64,000 bases of DNA from Clostridiales bacterium (GCA_004556965.1 SFFE01000005.1:11607-75606), one strand, 5' to 3'. Counted from the stretch's first letter, positions 26,237-34,475 are shown. The notes: a model not told the origin generated them from the letters alone. Translations and numbers: made by a program.

Positions 26237-26263
26237 TCCACGCACCTCCAACTAACTAATCAA

Positions 26264-26292
26264 ATTTTACATGGAATGAACGCAAATTTCAA
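26264..26292 (-). promoter_or_regulatory. Promoter for the HNH-type gene
   Basis: On the minus strand TTGAAA (26287-26292) and TAAAAT (26264-26269) are 17 bases apart, close to the sigma-A consensus. The transcript would begin ~20 bases before the gene's ribosome site. Confidence 0.7.
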
Positions 26293-26518
26293 TAGCCATG
26301 CGTAACGAAACACCGGAAATTTGAACTGGTAAGTACGCGAAAATCGGGGTCGGCGAGCGCGCGGCTTAGGGGTGGGGGTCGTCACAGTACCTTTTTCTGC
26401 GCGTTGCAACAGCCGCAAAATGTCGCAGGAAACACTCCACGCCCGTAGGCGGGTTGTCGCTTGGTCGATGCATTCCGCGCCGTCTGCGCGCTTCTGTGGC
26501 GCTGGATGGCACTCGCAC
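26293..26518. other. Non-coding stretch, possible cos region
   Basis: 226 bases without a credible gene. It is GC-rich, includes a run GACCCCCACCCC on the minus strand (about 26372-26383) and several short inverted repeats. Its place beside the HNH-type gene and terminases is where cos sites lie in many cos phages, but I cannot identify a nick site. Confidence 0.3.
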
Positions 26519-27040
26519 TCATACCCGAGTAAGAATCTCTGCCCGACTATATGTGTTCCCCTTTGCCATAAGCGCAATGAATTCGTCCTTGGAGAAGTCA
26601 GATAATCTGAATACCTCCTCTGGTCGCATACCCAATTGACGCCCTATCTCTTTTACATCCTTGCCTTCGTCCAGCAGCTTCTTTACGATAGCTTTCATGG
26701 GCTCGAGCAGGTGCGTACCACGGGCGCGGTTATGCGTGATAGTACCGTACATATCTTCGGCCGCGTCCGTATGTGCCACGATGACAACAGGGACTTTACC
26801 GCCAAGCTTTGTGCGCAGCGGCTCGCGTCCTGCGACTGTCCAGCGGTGAAAGCCGTCGATGATTGTGTAATCAGGACGCACTACGATGGGAAGCGTCCAG
26901 CCGTTTGTCTCAATGGAGCGGATCAGGAGGGCAAGGTTTTCTTCACTGACCTTATTGGGGTTATAGTCGTTGGGCTTGAGTAGGTTACGCTCCACCCATT
27001 GCAGAGAGGACAATGGGGCAAAGAGGTCAATCTCAGCCAT
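26519..27040 (-). CDS. ParB-like protein of the PAPS-reductase operon (IbrB-like)
   Basis: A 173-residue protein with a ParB/sulfiredoxin-fold N-terminal domain: WVERNLLKPNDYNPNKVSEE, then PIVVRPDYTIIDGFHRW (GFHRW at 63-67 replaces the usual GEHRR box). Residues ~105-160 form a helical HTH-like end (VKEIGRQLGMRPEEVFRL). A ParB-like partner directly after a PAPS-reductase homologue is the arrangement of E. coli IbrA/IbrB. It overlaps that gene by eight bases; the ATG lies after GGAAGGGGG. It is the last gene of the four-gene operon. Confidence 0.85.
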   Translation of the reverse strand: MAEIDLFAPLSSLQWVERNLLKPNDYNPNKVSEENLALLIRSIETNGWTLPIVVRPDYTIIDGFHRWTVAGREPLRTKLGGKVPVVIVAHTDAAEDMYGTITHNRARGTHLLEPMKAIVKKLLDEGKDVKEIGRQLGMRPEEVFRLSDFSKDEFIALMAKGNTYSRAEILTRV

Positions 27041-28193
27041 GAGATTCGCCCCCTTCCACACGGAACTGCTTGGCGTACTCTGCATAAGCGCCGTAGACAT
27101 TCTGGTATACCGCACGAAGGGTGCGCAGCTTTGGGTCTCCGGCAACGAGTGCGTCATGCATCTGCTTGTAGTCGCGTGGCCTGGCTATGCCGTCGACTTT
27201 TGTGTAGCAGCGCCGGTACTGCTTGGCCACGCGTCGGGTGGTGTCGTTTGTGAAATGGCGGTCAAAATCCTCAAAGAGCATTTTTCGCACCAGCGCCTTG
27301 TAATCGCGGGTTTCTTGGCCCTCGTTCTTTCTGCGCGTGCGCGAGCTACGCTTGTACCATTCGGTGTCCCAGTAGAGCAGCGTCATGTAGGCGTTCGGCT
27401 CACGAAGCTCAATGCGCCGCCAGAGGTCGGGGTCAGTCTCGGCAACGTGCTTCAGTCCGCGCAGGGAATCGCAGGCGAAGAAATTGGAGATGCGGAGGGA
27501 ATGGCGATTCTCGCCAGCCTGGTAGATCCACAGGTACGCTTCCGGGATGTCCAGGTGGTTATCCCGGATGTACATCCACACATCGTTGTCGCTCCAGTCG
27601 TAGATCGGATAGATGGTGTTTGTTCCGGTGATGCCCTGCATACCGAGATTGAGCGAGCTCATGTACTGAAGGCGCTGCACAGACTCCGCCGCGCGAACGC
27701 CGGTCATCATGATACCGTCTTTTGTTACGCGAGGCAGAAAACTCTGGTAGTTCATGCTGCCGACCTCGGTCATATACGGGCTGGACATAATGGCAAAGGG
27801 AGGAGGCTTGCGCACCCAAACATCCTCCTTTCCCGGCTCCCATGTGATCCAGCTCTCGTCATTGGTCAGCATATTGAAGCAGGAGACCTGTTTCAGCGGC
27901 AGGCAATACCAGTCGAACTTGGCGCCGGCCATAAGGAACTTCTTACGCCAGAACTTCATGGCGTCGATGGAGCAGTCGTATATGGCCTCCTCGTCGATGA
28001 AGATGCAGGTGAGCTGTCGTGCGTCGATTTCTCCGCGCTGAATCAGCTTATAGACCACATCCGCCATGCATATGGAGTCCTTGCCGCCGGACAGGCTCAG
28101 GTAGACCTTTACGCCGTTGGAGAACACGTTGCGTACCCGAAGAAATGCAGCATCGACACAGCTTATGGAGCCTTTCGCTCTTTTTACAGCCAT
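27033..28193 (-). CDS. PAPS-reductase-like PP-loop protein (IbrA-like, DUF3440)
   Basis: A 386-residue protein. Residues 31-40 (YLSLSGGKDS) are the PP-loop of ATP-pyrophosphatase/PAPS reductases. Later EEAIYDCSIDAMKFW, GVRAAESVQRLQYM, YPIYDWSDNDVWMYI and CDSLRGLKHVAE match the DUF3440/IbrA group. This group lacks the C-terminal CGLH redox motif of true PAPS reductase, so it probably adenylates or transfers rather than reducing sulfate. It lies between two ParB-like genes with overlaps of 8 and 10 bases. The substrate is not known. Confidence 0.88.
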   Translation of the reverse strand: MAVKRAKGSISCVDAAFLRVRNVFSNGVKVYLSLSGGKDSICMADVVYKLIQRGEIDARQLTCIFIDEEAIYDCSIDAMKFWRKKFLMAGAKFDWYCLPLKQVSCFNMLTNDESWITWEPGKEDVWVRKPPPFAIMSSPYMTEVGSMNYQSFLPRVTKDGIMMTGVRAAESVQRLQYMSSLNLGMQGITGTNTIYPIYDWSDNDVWMYIRDNHLDIPEAYLWIYQAGENRHSLRISNFFACDSLRGLKHVAETDPDLWRRIELREPNAYMTLLYWDTEWYKRSSRTRRKNEGQETRDYKALVRKMLFEDFDRHFTNDTTRRVAKQYRRCYTKVDGIARPRDYKQMHDALVAGDPKLRTLRAVYQNVYGAYAEYAKQFRVEGGESHG

Positions 28194-28789
28194 ATCTTCT
28201 CACCGCATTTCGGACAGACCACGTACTTGCCGACGGGCTGCGCCTCCTCGGTGTGACCGGCATTTGTGTCGGGCGCACCGGCGGGCTGTGCCGCGCGCGC
28301 TTCCTCCTCCTTCTGGTAGGTCTCGGCCGCTCCGGCTATTTCCGCCTTTTTCTCTTCGGTGATCAGGCCGTAGGAGGACATCATTTCGTCGATCTCCGCC
28401 TCGTCAGCCACAAGGGAACGAAGAAGTTCATCATCGAAGCCGGGCACATCCAGGTCGTCGCCCAGCTCCGCAATGAACTCGTCGAATGCTTTCATGTCGT
28501 CCACGCCAAGATCGAAGATCCGGTTGTCCGCCAGCATGAGCTTCTTCTTCTCGTTCTCGGTCAGGCCCTCGACCACATAGCAGTCAGCCTCGGTGCGCCC
28601 CATGGAGAGCAGCGTTTCATACAGGCCATTGCCGGCCAGAATGACGCCGGCCTCGTCGCAGACGATCGGCCGGATCTGGCCGAACATTTCCACGGAGCGG
28701 CGGAACTCTACCAGTTGCTTGTCGGTGTGCATCCGCACATTTCTTTCCGGACGTTTCAGCTCAGAGAGAAGCTTAACGACAGTTTTCAT
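28184..28789 (-). CDS. Second ParB-like protein with C-terminal zinc-knuckle motif
   Basis: A 201-residue protein. The N-terminal domain (MKTVVKLLSELKRPERNVRM, then SVEMFGQIRPIVCDEAG and AGNGLYETLLSMG) is a ParB-type fold in which the GEHR box has become AGNGLYE. A helical acidic middle and an Ala/Glu linker lead to a C-terminal YVVCPKCGEKIWL with one C-x-x-C pair. This type is common next to phage terminases and methylases and is probably a DNA-binding regulator or nuclease. AAAGGCGGTG precedes the ATG. Confidence 0.8.
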   Translation of the reverse strand: MKTVVKLLSELKRPERNVRMHTDKQLVEFRRSVEMFGQIRPIVCDEAGVILAGNGLYETLLSMGRTEADCYVVEGLTENEKKKLMLADNRIFDLGVDDMKAFDEFIAELGDDLDVPGFDDELLRSLVADEAEIDEMMSSYGLITEEKKAEIAGAAETYQKEEEARAAQPAGAPDTNAGHTEEAQPVGKYVVCPKCGEKIWL

Positions 28790-29787
28790 GTGCGCACCGC
28801 CTTTCTCTTTTCGAGCAGATGCCAGACGATCGCTGCCAGGATGCCCGCACAGACAAAGTAGATGCGTACTGATGCCATAAGCGTCCACATGCCCATCACG
28901 CCAAGAGGAATGAGGATATGCCAGAAAAGGATCAGTCCGAGGTTGATACATAGGCCGACCCTTTTGCCAAACGCAATATAGATGCTGTACATGGAGCTGG
29001 ACAGGGTAGAGGTGCCGATAATTGTGATCAGTACAGCCTTGACCAGATTCAGTGCCGGCGTGAACTGTACCCACGCCAGCAGGAAAGTGATGGCCATATA
29101 GACGCCGAAGAAAACGCCGCCGAGGGTGAACGCCAGTTTTGTGTTGATGCGCTGCGCCCCGTCCTCGTTCTTCTCGTTGTAGTCCAGGATGCGGAAGAAA
29201 TACGGGTAGGTGAATGGTCCGGGCAGCAGCAGGATCGCTTTCCAGATACCGGCCTTCATGTTCTCTGCCTCCAGACCGAAGCCGATCACGTTATAGCTTC
29301 CGTGGGAGTGGATCAGCGCCGCGATCGTCACGGCCACCGCCAGCAGGTAGACCACCAGCCAGCCGAAGCCGTCCGTCAGCACGTTCCGGATCATACCGAA
29401 GCGGAGCAGGATAATAAGAAAGAATGCTGCCAGCACATAGGCGACAACTGTTCCGCCGGTCTGGCCGATAGGCGTGTCCGCGAATATCGTTTGCATTCCG
29501 TTCATAGAAAGCCATGCCTGGAACACACACATGACGCCACAAATCCACATCATCGGCTTTGACCTGAAGACCTCCCGCACCTTCGGGATTTTCAGAGCGA
29601 CCAGACCGAAGAGGATGCAGGCGAGCGTATTGCCGAAGACCCAGATCAGAGACGGGATGATCCCGTATGTCTGCGTCATGGCCACGCCGTTCATGAGCGA
29701 TCCGATGCCCGCCCATGTCGCGCAGATACTCAGCGCATAGTACAGCAGGGGATTGTTTTTGAATTTGCTTTTGATAGCGACAAACAT
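28786..29787 (-). CDS. Polytopic membrane protein, LeuT-fold transporter-like, first gene of the ParB/PAPS operon
   Basis: A 333-residue protein with about nine or ten hydrophobic helices. The first (ALSICATWAGIGSLMNG) has the broken, glycine-rich look of TM1 in sodium:solute symporters and the APC superfamily; IIGTSTLSSSMYSIYIAFG near the end resembles their later helices. It is shorter than normal symporters (12-13 helices). AAGGAGG stands seven bases before the ATG, and the stop overlaps the next start by four bases. It is odd to find a transporter-like protein in a late phage region; its substrate and partners are unknown. Confidence 0.75.
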   Translation of the reverse strand: MFVAIKSKFKNNPLLYYALSICATWAGIGSLMNGVAMTQTYGIIPSLIWVFGNTLACILFGLVALKIPKVREVFRSKPMMWICGVMCVFQAWLSMNGMQTIFADTPIGQTGGTVVAYVLAAFFLIILLRFGMIRNVLTDGFGWLVVYLLAVAVTIAALIHSHGSYNVIGFGLEAENMKAGIWKAILLLPGPFTYPYFFRILDYNEKNEDGAQRINTKLAFTLGGVFFGVYMAITFLLAWVQFTPALNLVKAVLITIIGTSTLSSSMYSIYIAFGKRVGLCINLGLILFWHILIPLGVMGMWTLMASVRIYFVCAGILAAIVWHLLEKRKAVRT

Positions 29788-29906
29788 ATCGCTTCCTCCT
29801 TTTTGAATGTGCCTGCTGCCGGTATCGGTGGCGATCCGATGCCTGCCCAGACCAGACTCCGCGCAAAGGAGCAACGCGGGGCCAGTGCCCTCCTTTCCAA
29901 AATAAT

Positions 29907-29932
29907 GACGGCCACCCCGAAGGATGACCGTC
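29907..29932 (-). terminator. Terminator of the early operon
   Basis: On the minus strand an 11-bp stem (GACGGUCAUCC with GGGUGGCCGUC, two G-U pairs) closes a UUCG tetraloop and is followed by ATTATTTT. It lies ~100 bases after the ArpU/RinA-like gene and so separates the early block from the membrane protein/ParB operon. Confidence 0.65.
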
Positions 29933-30029
29933 TGGCTTGATTTAGGATTTTATGAGCTTACCATACCACACAGATACGCGCAACATCAAGCAACACGATG
30001 CAACATCACCGAACATCACCGAACAACTT

Positions 30030-30422
30030 TCACATGCCTAGGTAGCGATAGCATGCCATCCTCACGGAATCCTCCGAATTCCGGCCGCCAACAATCGCAG
30101 CTACCTCTTTCCACGAAAGCGCACAGAGAAACCGCAGACGAAAGATCGTGCGGAGCTGTATATCGGAGATTTCTTCAACGAACGCCTTTATGTATGGCTC
30201 ACTTTCTGCAACTTCTTTTTTCAGCTCTGCTATGCTTTCTTCCAGTGTAACGATCTCTATGGCAAGCGCGCCTACCATATCATGCGCGCCGGAGGCACGA
30301 GGCATGCCTGTTATTTTCTGCGCGCCCGGCTCTGCGGCAGACCGCATAGACTCCAGCATTTCGTTCGCCGTATTCAGCTCCGATCTGAGATCGAAATGCC
30401 TATTAAGCTCGTCCAGCGTCAT
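30030..30422 (-). CDS. ArpU/RinA-like phage transcription regulator
   Basis: A 130-residue protein with a coiled N-terminal half (EIVTLEESIAELKKEVAESE) and a C-terminal sigma-70 region-4-like HTH (LRTIFRLRFLCALSWKEVAA followed by IVGG). ArpU/RinA-type proteins end early operons and switch on late genes in Firmicutes phages; the position just before the late region fits. AGGAGG precedes the ATG. Confidence 0.8.
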   Translation of the reverse strand: MTLDELNRHFDLRSELNTANEMLESMRSAAEPGAQKITGMPRASGAHDMVGALAIEIVTLEESIAELKKEVAESEPYIKAFVEEISDIQLRTIFRLRFLCALSWKEVAAIVGGRNSEDSVRMACYRYLGM

Positions 30423-30449
30423 TCCTCGCGCCTCCTTTTCAAGATTCAG

Positions 30450-30896
30450 TCAAACTGTCCTTTGTGCGTCCTTCCTTATGTATTTATCGTCAGGATAATG
30501 AGCGCCAAGCGGAACCCGGCACCTATACCCTTTCTCCAAATGCCAGCAATCCTTGCACCGCACGACCTCAACGGTATCCGCGGCTGGTGCTCGCTCGATC
30601 GCACGTTGCACAATCGCGGGCAAAAATCCTTTATCGCGCAGATCGGAAAGCAATGCGCTGCGTGAAATCAGATCACCATCTGCCGCATTGCTCTGCTCAT
30701 CTGGTTCGCTCCTAGGGATCTCTCTATCCCAGCAAGCGGTACACACCGTATTGTTGTGCTTCATGTATTGCCTACACGGCGTGTCAGCATTGCCCGCTTC
30801 GTATCCGTATATGAATGGGCATCCATCACACCCACCCTCATATTTTTTATTCACCGCTTCCGGATGTTCCTTCTGTAGCAGTTCACGATATGTCAT
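30450..30896 (-). CDS. Cys-rich phage protein of unknown function
   Basis: A 148-residue protein with clustered cysteines (GGCDGCPFIYGYE, CRQYMKHNNTVCTACWDREI, then VRCKDCWHLEKGYRCRVP). The last part resembles a short zinc ribbon found in several Clostridia phage proteins. The N-terminal LLQKEHPEAVNKKYEGGC is also a recurrent phage motif. It overlaps the previous gene by four bases, with GGAGGTG before the ATG. Confidence 0.7.
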   Translation of the reverse strand: MTYRELLQKEHPEAVNKKYEGGCDGCPFIYGYEAGNADTPCRQYMKHNNTVCTACWDREIPRSEPDEQSNAADGDLISRSALLSDLRDKGFLPAIVQRAIERAPAADTVEVVRCKDCWHLEKGYRCRVPLGAHYPDDKYIRKDAQRTV

Positions 30897-31315
30897 GATG
30901 CACCTCCGTCTCCAAGCAGCAGTTGTCCACTCTTATATACCTGATACAATGTCCTGCCCTGATTATCCGCCAAGTAGGGCAAAAACACCTGATCTACCGG
31001 CACGTCGCAGGACTCTACAAGCGCCATCTGCGCAAGTACCCAATCCCGTACATTTCTCCACGCTGTCATCTCCGCCTGCACCGGATCAGGCTTGACCCGC
31101 TGGCTCTCAAAAGCACGCAGCGTCCCTGCTACCGGTGCCGGAAGCGTAAATCCCCGCATTGCCCCGGCCGACGACATTGCGAACGACAGCGCTGTGGGCT
31201 TGCCGTCAACGTAATCCACCATGATTTTTGTTGCGCCGTGCCGCGCCAGCGCGCCTTGTATTTCTCCAAGGCTGGTGTACACGTCAACCTTAGTCGTATA
31301 GTTTTTGATTGCCAT
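30893..31315 (-). CDS. Conserved phage early protein, function unknown
   Basis: A 140-residue protein: AIKNYTTKVDVYTSLGEIQG, HGATKIMVDYVDG, then AWRNVRDWVLAQMALVES and VFLPYL. It belongs to a widespread early protein of Firmicutes phages without known activity. The start lies two bases before the AbrB stop, and the stop overlaps the next gene. Confidence 0.75.
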   Translation of the reverse strand: MAIKNYTTKVDVYTSLGEIQGALARHGATKIMVDYVDGKPTALSFAMSSAGAMRGFTLPAPVAGTLRAFESQRVKPDPVQAEMTAWRNVRDWVLAQMALVESCDVPVDQVFLPYLADNQGRTLYQVYKSGQLLLGDGGAS

Positions 31316-31316
31316 C

Positions 31317-31580
31317 TCATTCACCAGCCTCCGCGTACAGCGATTCCATCTTCGTGGCGCACGCAGAGCAAATGTGGATTCCGTTGATCGATCGGACGCC
31401 GCCGTCTGTGCTGCCGCAGAACACGCATCCGGGGGCATATTTGCGAAGGATGATGAGATCGTCATCAACATAGACTTCCAGTGGATCTCCATCCTGAATT
31501 CCGCGCTCGCGCCGGAGCTCCTTCGGGATCACGACGCGGCCAAGACAGTCGATTCTGCGAATCATTCCAGTGCTTTTCAT
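31317..31580 (-). CDS. AbrB/SpoVT-type regulator with C-terminal zinc ribbon
   Basis: An 87-residue protein. Residues 1-46 are the AbrB swapped-hairpin DNA-binding fold (GMIRRIDCLGRVVIPKELRR, then GDPLEVYVDDDLIIL). Residues 52-75 add two C-x-x-C pairs (CVFCGS and CSAC), a zinc ribbon. Such fusions are common in host sporulation regulators and in phage early operons. It probably controls early phage genes or interferes with host AbrB-like control. Confidence 0.85.
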   Translation of the reverse strand: MKSTGMIRRIDCLGRVVIPKELRRERGIQDGDPLEVYVDDDLIILRKYAPGCVFCGSTDGGVRSINGIHICSACATKMESLYAEAGE

Positions 31581-31595
31581 GATCTTTATTTCCTT

Positions 31596-31856
31596 TCAAT
31601 TTTGATATCTCCTGAAGCTTCTCGCCGCCCGGCAGCTCCCCCAATGGGGGGCAAAGCCGGTACCGGTGGCCTTGCGAGGGTCTTCGGTATACTCGCAGGA
31701 GAGAACTTCACCGTTTGTCGTCACAATCTTCTTTGTGCCGGAGCGAGGTTTTGCAATGTAGTAGCGCGGACTGGCATCACACGGCATTGATTTGCCGCCC
31801 TGGGTGCCGATCCAGACAATAGCTGCGCCGCAGCCTTTGCAGATACCTTCTCTCAT
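31596..31856 (-). CDS. Small zinc-binding phage protein
   Basis: An 86-residue protein with CKGCGAAIVWIGTQGGKSMPCD near the start and ...HWGSCRAARSFRR at the end, a pattern of metal-binding phage early proteins. It starts inside the ParB stop codon (ATGA). Confidence 0.75.
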   Translation of the reverse strand: MREGICKGCGAAIVWIGTQGGKSMPCDASPRYYIAKPRSGTKKIVTTNGEVLSCEYTEDPRKATGTGFAPHWGSCRAARSFRRYQN

Positions 31857-33556
31857 TTCTTTTCCCCGCTTTCCTTTCGGCACTCCTGCACACCATTGCA
31901 CGGATCGTCACAGGTCTTACAGCACTTATCGCAGTGCGGATGCGCCAACTTACAGAGAGTGCATGGTCCTGCGTCTTCGCTGTCATGGAACAATTCATGT
32001 GTACCGTCCTGGAGTGCCTTTTCATCGTCAGACATCTCGTAGCCAAGCTTCTCCAACAGGGCATAGATACCATCCAGCCCATCATTACCGCAATGCGTCG
32101 CATTCCATCTGTTATAGTATCCGTTATTTACGCTGTCATCGAGGCGTATGTAGACCATCTGCAAAAGGGCCTTTTCGGGAGATTTTTCTACGGCTTCGAG
32201 CACAGCCTGATGTGTGATTACATCGCTATCTTCGGTTTCCCCGTCCGACTCTACGCCGAGCAACGCTTCGATTTCTTCTTCGCCAATCCAGCCAGTGTTG
32301 TCGAAGTACTCCGCGCAGATCCACGCCGCCATAACATCGGCAATATGCTTTTTGGCCGTCTGGCCGGAAACGCTGGCAACAAAGTCAGACCGTAATTCAT
32401 ACGCCCGCTGCGTTGCCTCGTTCAGACCAGAGCGGCGAGCTTCTAGTTTAGCCGCACGCTCTTTTGCGTCCAAATCTTCTGTATCGTTTTTATCCTCATC
32501 CTTCTTTAATAGGCGGATGGAGTAGTAGTTGGTTCGAATATAGAAATATTCCACCGAGTCAGCATCATCCGGTGCCTTGATGTCCTCGACCTTACTATAC
32601 CTTCCCCAACTGTTGGCATATCTGTAGCCACTATCATCCTCAACCTTAGTGGCAAATGTAGAAACAACAGCCTCAATTTCAGCCAGCTTTTCTTCAGTCT
32701 TTTCGGCGTCGATGGCCTGTCTCAGTTTATACTTGAAGTTCTCGGTTCCGATATATTCGAGCATAGCATTCTTCCGCTCCGGGCTTTTCAGCTTATCCAG
32801 CTCCATGTAGTCGAACAGGGTAGCTCCGCGTTCTTCGGATTTCTTGAATTTCTCCTTGTCCAGCTCCAGAAGCTTCACGCGGCGCCGGACGGTAGTGGTG
32901 GAGAAGCCGGACTTTTCCGCGATATCCTCAACGGTATCGCCCATATCGAGCATCATCTGAAAGCCCTGCGCCTGCTCATAGACCGTGAGATCGGTGCGCT
33001 GCATATTTTCAGTGAGCATGGTGCTCAGCTGCTCGCGCTCGGACATATTTACCACTACACAAGGGAGTTCTTCGAGCCCTGCCATCTTTGCCGCAGCTAA
33101 TCGGCGGTGGCCGATGATGACCTTGTACCCGCGCTGCCAGGTATCACCGGAGATCTCGCCTGTGACCATATTCGGAACGACGGTCAGGTTTTGGAGGATG
33201 CCGTTTGTCTTGATGCTCTCTGCCAGCTCTGAAAGGTCGCCGAGATCTTTGCGGGGGTTGTCCGGGTGCTGGTGCAGCTCCCTGACGGATATGTAGACCA
33301 GGCCACCTTTTCCGTTCTGATCCGCAGGCGTCTCCTCGTCATCGCACTCGGTTTCGGCGAGCTGGGCTTCATACAGTTCCTCATCCCGCCGGCGCTCGAT
33401 CTCATTGCGTTTTTCTTCCTGGTCGTGGATGGTGCGGTCCTCGCCTACGCCGTTATTCGCATAGTAGTCGCACTCCAGTTCCTTGAACTGGTACTCACAT
33501 TTGCGTTCACATTCCGCTTGCAGCGGACAACGCTCATTCAAAATTTTCTTTGCCAT
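31853..33556 (-). CDS. ParB/Spo0J-family protein with terminal Cys clusters
   Basis: A 567-residue protein. An N-terminal cysteine cluster (CPLQAECERKCEYQ, then LECDYY) precedes a ParB domain with PDNPRKD, IIGHRRLAAAKMAGL (box II) and TENMQRTDLTVYEQAQGFQ, then an HTH (AEKSGFSTTTVRRRVKLLEL). The last ~40 residues have a second cluster (CTLCKLAHPHCDKCCKTCDD). The ParB nuclease/CTPase part is typical; the Cys clusters are shared with other phage ParB proteins of this size. It may act in DNA metabolism or regulation and has no ParA partner here. Confidence 0.85.
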   Translation of the reverse strand: MAKKILNERCPLQAECERKCEYQFKELECDYYANNGVGEDRTIHDQEEKRNEIERRRDEELYEAQLAETECDDEETPADQNGKGGLVYISVRELHQHPDNPRKDLGDLSELAESIKTNGILQNLTVVPNMVTGEISGDTWQRGYKVIIGHRRLAAAKMAGLEELPCVVVNMSEREQLSTMLTENMQRTDLTVYEQAQGFQMMLDMGDTVEDIAEKSGFSTTTVRRRVKLLELDKEKFKKSEERGATLFDYMELDKLKSPERKNAMLEYIGTENFKYKLRQAIDAEKTEEKLAEIEAVVSTFATKVEDDSGYRYANSWGRYSKVEDIKAPDDADSVEYFYIRTNYYSIRLLKKDEDKNDTEDLDAKERAAKLEARRSGLNEATQRAYELRSDFVASVSGQTAKKHIADVMAAWICAEYFDNTGWIGEEEIEALLGVESDGETEDSDVITHQAVLEAVEKSPEKALLQMVYIRLDDSVNNGYYNRWNATHCGNDGLDGIYALLEKLGYEMSDDEKALQDGTHELFHDSEDAGPCTLCKLAHPHCDKCCKTCDDPCNGVQECRKESGEKK

Positions 33557-33608
33557 GAATTGCTCCTTTCATGTGCCGCTGCTATCCCGCGGCCGGATTG
33601 TTAATTTT

Positions 33609-34472
33609 TCAAAACAGCGTGAGTTGCCCTGTCTTTGTCTCGGATATCGTGGCCTCTACTGTACCTGGCGGCTCCGGGGCCGGCACTTCTGCCTGGCCCT
33701 TTGGAGCTGCCGTCCTGAATAGTAGATCCATTTGCGCCCATATCCGGCGCCAATGCCACACGTCCCGGAAGTACATGGGCGTGTACCAAATATTCGGGCC
33801 ATCCTTTGGAATTAGGCCATGAGCATCCCAGCTGGTGGCCGGTCTCGCGAGACTGTCGTCAATCACAACGTAGCCGGGGCATCCCATAAGGCTCAACTGG
33901 ATGTAGCACATACACCCGGCAAGGAAATCTATGTCCTGAGCAACAAAGAGGACGGACGTCTGGTAATTCAAATCATGGCCAGGTCTCCGGCACTCATTCG
34001 CAAAAGCAATCAGCAGTGCGCCTGCGCCGCAAGCCGGGTCATTCACGGAGACCCATCCTTGTTTTTCGACTTTCGCCTTAAAATCTTCGCCGTAGGACAT
34101 GGCGGCCATTGCGCGACACACGGAGTAGGGGGTGAAGAACTGTCCTCTCCACTCATTCGCAAGGTCCAGTGACATGAACAGCTCACCAAGCATGTCCTGA
34201 TCAGGATTCCTCTCCAGATCAGCCACGACCTCATACAGCATCTGCGAGAATACCTCAATCTCTTGCTTGGTGTACTTTCTGGCGCGTGTGAGGTATTCTT
34301 TCTCCCTGGTGTCCTTGTGCGGCCCGCCTACAGTATTCGCTATGCTGATGGCGGACATGATGATGAAGTCCTGCCAGACTTCCCACCTTGAGTAACGGCC
34401 CGTCAGCCCGTCCAAGAGCTTGACGATAGCCTTTTGCCCATCCCCTCTGACGCGACGAATGGCCTTTCCCAC
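33609..34472 (-). CDS. N6-adenine methylase-like protein without motif IV, with clamp-binding tail
   Basis: A 287-residue protein like the M-subunit fold: GQFFTPYSVCRAMAAM (110-125) and motif I NDPACGAGALL (144-154). The catalytic NPPY/F motif expected about residue 200-215 is absent; the segment reads VIDDSLARPATSW. The last residues, QLTLF (283-287), match the bacterial sliding-clamp binding motif. No specificity or restriction gene is nearby. It may be an inactive or non-methylating protein recruited to replication forks. GTG start with AAGGAGG upstream. Confidence 0.75.
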   Translation of the reverse strand: MGKAIRRVRGDGQKAIVKLLDGLTGRYSRWEVWQDFIIMSAISIANTVGGPHKDTREKEYLTRARKYTKQEIEVFSQMLYEVVADLERNPDQDMLGELFMSLDLANEWRGQFFTPYSVCRAMAAMSYGEDFKAKVEKQGWVSVNDPACGAGALLIAFANECRRPGHDLNYQTSVLFVAQDIDFLAGCMCYIQLSLMGCPGYVVIDDSLARPATSWDAHGLIPKDGPNIWYTPMYFRDVWHWRRIWAQMDLLFRTAAPKGQAEVPAPEPPGTVEATISETKTGQLTLF

Positions 34473-34475
34473 GAC

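Noticed and set aside
26260..26577. A 105-codon minus-strand reading frame between the HNH-type and ParB genes
   Set aside because: It overlaps the end of the ParB gene, has no ribosome site, and its composition (many Arg, Pro, Cys) looks like chance translation of GC-rich DNA; the region is better read as non-coding.
26519..28193. A Dnd-type phosphorothioation system
   Set aside because: The PAPS-reductase-like protein recalls DndC, but no cysteine desulfurase, DndD, DndE or restriction genes are nearby, and the ParB-like proteins are not DndB-like.
33609..34472. A type I restriction-modification system
   Set aside because: No specificity or restriction subunit is present and the methylase lacks motif IV.
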